From: Symbiodinium natans | Lineage: Eukaryota > Sar > Dinophyceae > Suessiales > Symbiodiniaceae | Assembly: GCA_905221605.1 (NCBI GenBank) | Contig: CAJNDS010002535.1 | Span: forward strand, 414,001 to 427,500 | Length of the DNA stretch: 13,500 bases | Reading direction: 5' to 3' | Shown: one piece after another, positions 6,787-13,500 of the stretch | Layout: each line of letters starts with the position of its first letter | Numbering within the stretch: the stretch's first letter is position 1 | Position numbers and translations under genes: made by a program | The notes under the pieces: generated by a model | The model's database searches: none | Told to the model about the DNA's origin: nothing | The model's input: only the letters and a program-made list of their open reading frames with translations

Positions 6787-8562
6787 TGTGGCTCACGGCT
6801 CCAATCAAGACTGCCTGAATCGTTTCCAGAGGCGCGGGATGATTGCCAACGTAAATGTGGCGGCTGAGCATATCCGCAAAGTCATCCTGCCTGGCCTCCT
6901 GGGGGTTTCCGAAGTTCGGGGTACCGCATTGGAGCCCTTATTACAAGGGTATCCTACCATTTGGGGGACCGATATTGTTCCCCTCTTTTCGTACACCTTC
7001 TCCTCAACCAGGCACAACTGGGACGCTGGGTGGCACGCGTGAAAGACCGCCCTCATGAAAGCCTGGAACTTGCGGTGCCCGGGACTTCCACGATCCAGGA
7101 GTGCTCCTGCGATGACCCGGAAAGCCTGAGCACTGTGTATGGAGAGGTGGGACACGCCGGCATACAGCTCTTTGTCAAAACGCTCTTCGGCCTTCTTGAA
7201 ACACTCCTGGGATGGCCAAGGAAACCCCTCTGAAAAAACATTCCTCAATCTGATCTCTCTTAAACCCAATAAAAAGGGGAAACATTCCTCAATATGATCT
7301 CTGTTAAACCCAATAAGGGAAGAAATATAAAATGGTCCCCCAAGGGCCTACCTAGACTCCTCCTTGCTGTAGTGGACGCCGTTGCTTTGGCGGACGCCAC
7401 CGGCCACGCCAAAGCCGTACCAGCCCTCGGCCTCCTCCCGGGCCAGCAAGGCCTGGGCCTTTGACTTGCAGTCTTCCGAGGTGTACTTCACGCCGTGAAC
7501 TTCGCCACCGCCGACACCGCCCAAAGCCTCCCACGCCTCTCCGAACCTTGGATGAATCTCCGCGGCCCTCTCGTAGCAATGCTTCCGGCTGCACTTCCTG
7601 CCATCACAAGCGCCCGTCACCTTGCCACCGCCACATTTGCCCACTTTGAGCCATGCGTGAGGAAACTTGGGGTCGAGGTTCAATGAGCGCAAGTAGCAGG
7701 AGCAATTGCTCACATCTTCGCCACGTACCATCCCACCTCCATCATTGCCGAGGTTATACCAAACGGTGGAGCTCTCGTTGTTCAACCAAAGAGCTTTTTC
7801 ATAGCACTCCCTTGGACTGTATCTTTTCTCCTTGACCTTGCCGCCACCTGCCGTGCCTAAGTTTACCCAGGTGTCTGCGTCATCGCTGTCCTCGAGAGAC
7901 TTGATATAGCAATCCATCTGACCTCAACTGCCCTGAATCCTCTGAAGCCTCTACAAACGTGTCCCAGGAAACCAGAAGCAGCTTAAAACCGAAACGAAGT
8001 CTACCCAAAACGGTTCATGTGACTGTGCCATTTGGAGTTGACCCACCCCCCACCAACTGTGCCCAGGTGTGACCACGCTCTTGGATTCGTTTGGTTCAAC
8101 TTCACAGCCTCCACAAAGCAGTCGGATGCGTTGTAGGACTTGCGGTGCAGAGACGCAACCCCGAAAGTCCCTTGTAAGGCAACACCCAAATGGGACCATG
8201 CATCGGCATTGCTGATGTTGAGCTTCAAAGCCTCAACGAAGCAGTCTGTCTGGCTATACCACTCGTCCGAATGGAGGAGACCGCCACCTGGGGCTGCTCT
8301 ACTTCTCTACAGAATTTACATGACAATGAGGTGTCCTGGAGGTTTGTGCGAGCAGTGTTCAACAGCCCCCCCCCCCCCCATGGTTCCCCGACCCACCTGC
8401 AGCCCCCAAGTGCGTCCATGCCCAAACAGCCCTCGGCTTCCCCGAATCTGACCGGTGATTTTGCCAATCTTTCAGGAACTCGATGCAACTCGGCTTGTCG
8501 GTGCACGGAATAGTCTCGCTGAGGCTGGTCGCCAAGTAGGCAGACGCCAAGACCCAAAACAT
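6740..8562 (-). CDS. Secreted TPR-like repeat protein, multi-exon gene
   Basis: Exons 8562-8397, 8287-8024, 7922-7360 and 7206 downward join in one frame; the first three give exactly 331 codons. The first ATG (8562) opens a hydrophobic stretch, MFWVLASAYLATSLS, that reads as a signal peptide. An in-frame stop lies about 80 bases upstream with no other ATG, although an upstream spliced exon is possible. Eight units of about 36 residues follow, each roughly W-x3-G-x2-GGG-x-V-x5-YS-x3-CY-x-KAL; a degenerate half unit precedes them. Each unit keeps one cysteine, and five N-x-S/T sequons fit secretion. The helix-pair pattern is TPR/Sel1-like, so a scaffold or binding role is inferred; the ligand is unknown. 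After unit 8 comes a non-repeat helical tail. The 3' end is uncertain: exon 4 can read straight to a stop at 6805, or splice to 6898 and stop at 6740. Confidence 0.82.
7207..7355 (-). mobile_element. Introner-like MITE, copy B (149 bp, intronic)
   Basis: The ends are inverted repeats: plus-strand CTGGGATGGCC at the left and GGCCTACCTAG at the right. ACTC flanks both sides (7203-7206 and 7356-7359), a 4-bp target duplication. The interior holds a tandem duplication of about 43 bp (about 7236-7279 and 7280-7322), each with the core TTAAACCCAATA. The element has no coding capacity, so mobilisation would need proteins supplied elsewhere. Removing the element and one target copy restores an uninterrupted repeat unit in the host gene. 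Confidence 0.8.
7207..7359 (-). other. Intron 3 of the TPR-like gene, made by an inserted element
   Basis: Exon 3 ends AAGGAG and exon 4 begins GAGTGTTTC, giving YSKEECFKKA, the expected unit-8 motif. The best frame-preserving sites are donor GAG|GAGTCTAG and acceptor CCCAG|GAGTG, a GA-AG intron of 153 nt, phase 0. The nearby canonical donor AG|GTAGGC leads out of frame with every AG I tried. The intron equals one GAGT target copy plus the whole element at 7207-7355. GA donors are known from dinoflagellates; their use here is inferred. Confidence 0.72.
7923..8023 (-). other. Intron 2 of the TPR-like gene
   Basis: This is a 101-nt intron, phase 1: donor CACA|GTCACATG, acceptor GTTGAG|GTCAGATGG. 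Joining gives WHSQMDCYIKS, which lines up with WYSQTDCFVEA of unit 1 and keeps the usual 11 residues between GGG and the conserved cysteine. GTCA occurs at both boundaries, inside a longer imperfect match GTCAnATG. Without splicing the frame hits a stop at 8001-8003. Confidence 0.78.
8288..8396 (-). other. Intron 1 of the TPR-like gene
   Basis: This is a 109-nt GT-AG intron: donor GCAG|GTGGGT, acceptor CCCCAG|GTGGCGG, phase 1. Splicing restores the GGG core of repeat unit 1 (LGAA-GGG-LLHSDEWYS), which is the reason for choosing these sites. The acceptor is followed by G, as is usual in dinoflagellates. CAGGTGG is present at both boundaries. The intron contains a run of 14 G on the coding strand (8366-8379). 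Confidence 0.8.
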
Positions 8563-8649
8563 TGCCACCAAAAGGGGCAAGAGGATCGAGAGTCGGTGAC
8601 CGGGACTTGGCCTACAAAGCGCGGGTCAACTGGGACTGAGCCAACTTAG

Positions 8650-9790
8650 CCTTCAAGGCACCTCATCGAAAGAAACAGCCGCAGCGCACACGGAATTCCT
8701 GTCATGACTTTACCCCGAATTATAAACTCTGCAGCCCTAAAGCCTCTAAACACCCAATAAGCCCTATAGCCGCTCCGTCAGAACGCATGACCGATGGCCG
8801 CAGGAGGGTGGTCTCTGAGCAAACATCACGTCCAAGCTTGATGCCTTTCGGGTCTGCCGAGCAAGCAATGTCTAGACCCCAGAGCGACCTTAGCAATACA
8901 AAGGGTGCCCTTCTTGGCGTTCAGGGGCTTATAAGGGAACCTAAACCTAAGAAAGGGAATAACGGCCCCACTTTGGGTCCTAGATGTCCAATCAGGCCCA
9001 TCTCCAACAGCCCTATGAACTCTCAGGTTGCACTGTGTTCCGAGGCGGTTTAGGGTCCAAACTTTAGGGTTGACCGGCGCACCTTCGCCTCGTCGGTGGA
9101 GGCGGCCATCATTGGGGGGGGAGGGGGGGAGGTGCCGCTTGAACCTTGAATTCGCCGAGTCCAGGCAAGGGGTCTAAGCTTCGCATTTCGGGGATGTAAT
9201 TGGGACTTCGATTTTGGGGTTGAGGGTTCAATGCCATTGTGAAAGCGAAGCAGCTTCGAGGTGGGACTTGGGCCGCTTGATTAGCGGGGTGGCATCCCCT
9301 GGTGTAAGCTGACGCCACGCAGGTACTCAAGCTTCAGCGCTCAGAATACATAAGTATGACATAGCCTTCTTATGTAGGGGATACGCAAAGGGTGACCCTA
9401 AGACGAAAGACATCTCTTAGGCAGATTTGAAGAGCAGCTTTCCGGCTCGACTGGAAATAGGGTTAGGGTTTAGATTAACGGACGAGGTCATTCGGCATTT
9501 GAAGCCCACCGGAGGCTTAGCGAAGTCTTCGGAATAGTCAAATGGCGGAACTTGTTACATTGTTCTTGGGGGGTGGGGGGGTTCTCCTGTTGCAGGAGTG
9601 CGCGCTCGGGTTGTACTAGCAGCATTCCTTGGCTTTGTCATCACAAGTAGGGTCCGCCTAAACCCCCGCGAGTGTCCGCTCAGGACGCCTTCTCACATCT
9701 TTCCTTCTTGAAAAGCGGCAGGAATTGCGCAGACCGATTCTTCGTGAGCCTGAGCTCTTCTGTGCGCAACCCCATGGTCCAGCTCTAGCC
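8650..9790. other. Unique sequence upstream of the TPR-like gene
   Basis: No convincing coding frame. It holds dispersed repeat D copy 2, two G-tract pairs (9114-9129 and 9568-9581) and isolated TTTAGGG pieces near 9050 and 9465. Promoter signals for the minus-strand gene are not recognisable. Confidence 0.5.
8867..8988 (+). repeat. Dispersed repeat D, copy 2
   Basis: Partner of 1724-1846. Its upstream margin (about 8838-8880, TGCCTTTCGGGTCTGCC) also resembles 11147-11180 (TGCCATTCGGCTCTGCC), so the family may be longer than the shared 120 bp. Confidence 0.7.
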
Positions 9791-9796
9791 TTGAGG

Positions 9797-9864
9797 GGTT
9801 AGGGTTTAGGGTTTATAGGCTTTAGGGTTTAGGGTTTAGGGTTGAGGGTTTAGGGTTGAGGGTT
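9797..9864 (+). repeat. TTTAGGG block with TTGAGGG variants
   Basis: About nine units alternating TTTAGGG and TTGAGGG. Confidence 0.92.
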
Positions 9865-9948
9865 ACGAATATGAAAAACCTTGGCAACAACCACTTCGGC
9901 AATGCGAACCAATCAGACGTAGCGAGGCCGAGGATTTGGCAGGGAGCT

Positions 9949-10010
9949 TGGGCCCATCCCGGGCCCGTTTTGGGCCCATCTTGGGCCCGTCTTGGGCCCA
10001 TCACGGGCTC
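9949..10010 (+). repeat. 11-bp tandem repeat TTGGGCCC(A/G)TC
   Basis: About five units alternating GGGCCCAT and GGGCCCGT. Each unit contains the GGGCCC palindrome. Confidence 0.9.
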
Positions 10011-10316
10011 ACAAGTATGAGTTTCAAGCGAAGAGTTTGATGCCTGTTGTGTGGACAGAATGATGCACCACGAAAGGAGGGCTCGGTGCCCTAATTACAT
10101 AGCTCTGCGTGATCATGGTAGTGCTGCCATTAGAACAAGTGTACATATGGACTCAAGAGCTTCTAGGGCCTAGCTAGCCCACAACCCCAAAAAGCCAAGA
10201 AGTGCCCCAAAGCCCGCACCCTCAGCGTTTAAGCCATCTTCGGGCATGGAGTCTTAGCATGAAGCCCGCATTGGCCCCCAGCCGGCCGCGAACTCTATAG
10301 GTGCTTAAAACCCTCA
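10011..10316. other. Unique sequence, nothing recognised
   Basis: No long frame, repeat or structured element is visible before the (TTTAGGG)14 block. Confidence 0.5.
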
Positions 10317-10318
10317 GG

Positions 10319-10416
10319 TTTAGGGTTTAGGGTTTAGGGTTTAGGGTTTAGGGTTTAGGGTTTAGGGTTTAGGGTTTAGGGTTTAGGGTTTAGGGTTTAG
10401 GGTTTAGGGTTTAGGG
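10319..10416 (+). repeat. Perfect (TTTAGGG)14
   Basis: Fourteen exact units ending 8 bp before the hairpin element boundary at 10425. It is flanked by unique sequence rather than other telomeric blocks. Confidence 0.97.
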
Positions 10417-10426
10417 TTTGTTGGTA

Positions 10427-10569
10427 CTTGGAGGTTCATGGTACTTATTAGCCAATAAGAACTGTACGTATAACCCACTGATAAGCCCCCTTGAGTGCCC
10501 TAGTATTGTTATAAGTACAGAGATATAAGTACAGGAATAATTGGTTGATAAGTACCATGAACCTCCAAG
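10427..10569. mobile_element. Hairpin MITE with TA target duplication
   Basis: The outer 22 bases on each side, CTTGGAGGTTCATGGTACTT plus AT, are perfectly inverted, and similarity continues inward over CCAAT. TA lies immediately outside both ends (10425-10426 and 10570-10571), as in Tc1/mariner-type insertions. The interior has two copies of TATAAGTACAG and no open frame. It is non-autonomous; the superfamily assignment is an inference from the TA. Confidence 0.72.
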
Positions 10570-10712
10570 TAGCCCACAGACTCGGCTGTGGAAATGGTCA
10601 GTTCTCTAGGTTCTGGTGCCGATGTAGGGCTTTAGGCTCTTTGGGGCGCTAAATGACAGCTCTAAACAGTTTATGGTCCAAAGACTCCAGCAACCCTTTA
10701 CGGTCGTGTAGG

Positions 10713-10771
10713 ATATATATATATATATATATATACATATGTGCAGATATAAAAATATATATATATATATA
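10713..10771. repeat. AT microsatellite, two runs
   Basis: (TA)n, then CATATGTGCAGATATAAAA, then (TA)n. Like 5907-5956 in layout, but the unique cores differ. Confidence 0.9.
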
Positions 10772-10809
10772 GTCAGTCCCTTATCGTTCAAATGGCACAA
10801 ACTCTTTAC

Positions 10810-10935
10810 AATTCGGCATTTGAATTGGTCGCGCCACCCGATCCGCTGTGCTTCGATTCGCACGCTTGTCGGGAGGTGATGCAAGTGAGCGATCTTCCGG
10901 ATCTCCCCTTCCAACTCTTCGGGCGTCACCATCTC
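10810..10935 (-). CDS. Candidate internal exon, 42 codons
   Basis: Acceptor GCGGCCCAG|GAG and donor CGAATT|GTAAAG bound exactly 42 codons reading EMVTPEELEGEIRKIAHLHH and onward through RIEAQRIGWRDQF. Charged, helix-like composition and both splice sites favour a real exon. Partners on either side are not found; an AT microsatellite lies just downstream. Product unknown. Confidence 0.35.
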
Positions 10936-11569
10936 CTGGGCCGCATGCGGGGCTGGGCCACATTGGACTGAGACTGTTTCTGAAGAGGCCCTGTGGCCCA
11001 AACAAAAGCCAACACGAACCCCCGTGTAGACGCAACTGTGCATGGAAGCCCTGCGACGCTTCTTGGCCATCACGGCATGTCGCACCGGAGGCTCCAAGTT
11101 CCTTACACCCCCTCTTCAAAACCATGATGAGAAGGCTTCATGTTCGCCTATGCCATTCGGCTCTGCCAGAAGGCATTGTCTGATGCAGTTTCAGATTCTC
11201 TTTGGCATTCGCATGCGGCATGAGGGTAGGGGCTTCAGCTCGAACCCTCAACCCTAAACTAGTTCATGGTTGGGATAGCATGAAAAATATTGAATTTCTC
11301 TTCCTTATTGGGTTTAAGTACCCTTAAAAATGCAAAATGTTGCCCAACTACGACAAAGTAAAGCTTAGGAGGGCTGTCACAATAGGCCTTGAGGTGCAAG
11401 CCGGATACAGGCTGGGTGTCCGGGATGCTTGGGGTTTCCCATGGAAGCAGTAACTCCCAAATCCTCCAAAGTCCTGAACCCGAGCCGCGACGCCTGTATC
11501 CAGCATGACATGAAGAGTTTTGCATATTAGTGTAGTTTGAGGCTTCCTTTTCAGGCCTCTGGCTGGGTC

Positions 11570-11983
11570 TTAGCTTGGGAGGGCAGCAAGTTGCCTCATT
11601 GACTTCTTGACTGGGTTAAAGGAGAGTATGATCTGCTCAGACACCCGGTTCGACGAAAAGCGGAAAGGTCTCCAAGGCCCTCGCCAGCTGCGATCTGCCA
11701 GGAAATCTTCCTGAGGAAGCTGGAACGAGCTCAACTGTCGCCAACATAGTTTCAGTAACATGGAGTATGACACCGTCTCAACGGCGGGGAGGGTAGACTC
11801 GGGTAGACAATCGAAGACAAACCAGGCTGGAGAGGCTGCCCAACGGCCCAACCAAGTGTGCGACTTCGGGTGATTCAAGCAGGGTCGTATAGGGAAAACC
11901 ACACGCAGCACAGATATAGGCTGTCTAGCTTCGATGCACCCAGTGTCCACATGAACAGGCGGTCCTGCCACATGCGTGCGCAT
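11570..11983 (-). CDS. Unrecognised 137-codon open frame
   Basis: An uninterrupted minus-strand frame with ATG start and TAA stop. No signal peptide, repeat or domain is evident; the composition is Ser/Leu/Pro/Trp-rich. At this GC content such a length can occur by chance in 13.5 kb. It is listed because it is among the longest frames outside the TPR-like gene. Confidence 0.2.
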   Translation of the reverse strand: MRTHVAGPPVHVDTGCIEARQPISVLRVVFPIRPCLNHPKSHTWLGRWAASPAWFVFDCLPESTLPAVETVSYSMLLKLCWRQLSSFQLPQEDFLADRSWRGPWRPFRFSSNRVSEQIILSFNPVKKSMRQLAALPS

Positions 11984-12110
11984 GTGCCGGAGGTGATCCT
12001 TTGGCCCCTGGCGAGAAACAAGATGGTGGAAACTTGGTCAAGAAAGGATCGCGCAACGAGCTGTCATACCCCTCGATGCAGCCCAAGTTCGTGGAACCCT
12101 GAAGACCTAC

Positions 12111-12162
12111 CTAAACCCTAACCCTAAACCCTAAACCCTAAACCCTAAACCCTAAACCCTAA
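12111..12162 (-). repeat. CCCTAAA array
   Basis: About seven units, nearly perfect, isolated in otherwise unique sequence. Confidence 0.95.
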
Positions 12163-13500
12163 GACGTCACGATTTCTAAAGCCGAGCGGCGTCGGCAGCA
12201 GTGGAGCGGGATGCACGCTCCAGCGTCCCCGATCACCGGGGCTGGAGCTGCGCCCCTGCTGTCAGCTTGAAGGACTTGAAGGCTGACTATTGGGCCCTGT
12301 TTTTTGGCACAACCTAAACACGCGCAATGGCAAACAGTCAGCAGACATGATGTTGAACCCAAGAGGGCCCAAATCTTGGGGCCGACTTCGCACAATCCCA
12401 TCAAAGATCAATCCGAGGGCTTCGATCTGCCATACGCCCTACAAAGTTACAAAGTAACAAAGCCCCAACCACAACCAGACCCACCGAGAAGTCTGAACGC
12501 AAGACATGCCTCATAAGGGCTACAACCAGAAGCGCAGAAACCTTCTGATGGCAAGAGCTCTGATGGCCTTCTCGCAGGGTCCAAGCCTGCAGGGGATGCG
12601 TGTCCCAGCACAGCTTGCACTTTCCATACAGCGGTTCTTTGAAGTCTGCGGGGAAACTGCCAACTATTGCCAACTGCTTTGAAGCGCATACCATCAAGCA
12701 TACTTGCAGCTGGCGCTGGGAACACCACAGTACAGGCAAGCTTTGCACTAAGCAAGGGCAAGAATCACAGCCCACAGAGCGCACAAAGGACGTCACGTTC
12801 ACGTAATGCGGAAAAAGGTCAGCGCAGCATGCGTGGAACAAGGCAGTTTTCTAGTTTTGGACGCGGGCTTGCCTCCTGGTCTTCAATTCTGGACGTATAC
12901 CACGAGCTAGTATCTTAACCACTCGGACGGTATGCTCACGGAGGGTCTTCCTTCTCACGTGTTTTTCACAGGGCCCTGAAGGCTCTTTCAGTAAAAGTCC
13001 CCACCCCGGATTTCAGGCCTACTCAGCCCAAAACACTCCCACCCGGACCGCGAGGATTGTTGATGGTTTGCATGGGTGGCCGTGAAGGCCCTTTTAGCAC
13101 AGCTCAGGACGCATACCGCGTTGATGCACGGGCGGCAAACCGCATGTAGTCATGTAGATGCGAAGATCTGTGTTGCAGCATGATGCATAAGCAAAGTAAG
13201 ATTATCAGTACTAGAAATTCTACGACAGTACCCGACCCCCACCCAAAGGAATTAAAACAGACGCGACTTCAGCGATCCCCCTGTGATGCTCAGATGCTGA
13301 GGAGAGTCCCAGGGTTTAGTCCGAGGCTTCGGCTGAGGCTTGAGCAAGTTAGAAAGGGGGCTTCAATGCTCTAACATCTTTTCTCGGCACGTTCGAGAAG
13401 CGGTTCGGGTTGAGGATTTATACGGCTCCACAAGGACTGGGCTTTGGGTTTGGGGCTTAGAGTGCTTAGAGTCGTTTAAACAACCCCTGCTAAAAACGCC
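12163..13500. other. Unique sequence, no firm gene
   Basis: Open frames on both strands overlap at 12159-12918, none with a recognisable domain or splice context. From 12920 to 13500 I see nothing beyond scattered GC-rich sequence and one TTTAGGG-like hexamer near 13312. Confidence 0.45.
12401..12841 (-). CDS. Unrecognised 146-codon open frame
   Basis: Minus-strand open frame, Cys-rich, with a hydrophobic stretch near its C-terminus (VGLVVVGALLLCNFVG). Overlapping frames on both strands are also long, so coding direction is unclear. No family recognised; chance is a serious alternative. Confidence 0.17.
   Translation of the reverse strand: MFHACCADLFPHYVNVTSFVRSVGCDSCPCLVQSLPVLWCSQRQLQVCLMVCASKQLAIVGSFPADFKEPLYGKCKLCWDTHPLQAWTLREGHQSSCHQKVSALLVVALMRHVLRSDFSVGLVVVGALLLCNFVGRMADRSPRIDL

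Noticed and set aside
6758-7042. Plus-strand open frames across 6758-7233
   Set aside because: They lie antisense to the conserved exon 4 of the TPR-like gene, whose repeat motif fixes the coding strand.
7461-7835. Plus-strand open frames across the TPR-like exon 3
   Set aside because: Antisense shadows of GC-rich repeat-coding sequence.
8787-9053. Plus-strand open frame of 88 codons
   Set aside because: It runs through dispersed repeat D, and its composition is low-complexity Pro/Ser/Lys; best explained as chance.
9822-10004. Minus-strand open frame of 60 codons
   Set aside because: Composed of the GGGCCC tandem repeat and a TTTAGGG block.
12901-12935. tRNA-like stretch on the minus strand (TCCGAGTGGTTAAG, as in tRNA-Ser/Leu D-arms)
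   Set aside because: No matching D-stem partner, no anticodon arm and no B box (GGTTCGA) downstream; acceptor stem does not pair.

Overview
This window looks like nuclear DNA from a dinoflagellate, probably a Symbiodiniaceae-like or related alga. Three things point there. (1) The Arabidopsis-type telomere motif TTTAGGG is scattered in both orientations. (2) One gene encodes a secreted protein built from about 36-residue TPR-like repeats with a central GGG, an architecture I associate from memory with dinoflagellate genomes. (3) That gene has short introns whose acceptors read AG|G, including one that seems to use a GA donor. No bacterial operon, rRNA, tRNA or CRISPR is visible. The species cannot be named from the sequence.

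Layout. Bases 1-6570 are a mosaic of about 24 interstitial telomere-like blocks separated by short unique islands. The blocks include perfect (CCCTAAA)17, (CCCCAAAA)12, and a CCCTATAAA array with a 20-bp higher-order unit. Several islands can be read as small exons whose splice donor is the telomeric repeat itself (G|GTTTAG). Many of these islands have CCCTAAA on the acceptor side and TTTAGGG on the donor side. These exon calls are tentative because short open frames are expected by chance.

Bases 6640-8562 on the minus strand hold the only gene I would stand behind. It has a hydrophobic N-terminus followed by eight TPR-like units spread over exons at 8397-8562, 8024-8287, 7360-7922 and from 7206 downward. 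All three introns lie between short direct repeats. The third intron is a small transposon-like element (7207-7355) with terminal inverted repeats and a 4-bp target duplication. A sister copy with its own target duplication lies at 6417-6512, so the pair looks like an introner family that creates introns by insertion.

Bases 8650-13500 are mostly unique sequence without a convincing gene. They contain a 145-bp hairpin element bounded by TA (10427-10569), perfect (TTTAGGG)14 beside it, a second copy of a dispersed repeat (8867-8988, related to 1724-1846), an 11-bp GGGCCC tandem repeat, AT microsatellites, one small telomeric block at 12111-12162, and a few open frames of unknown meaning.
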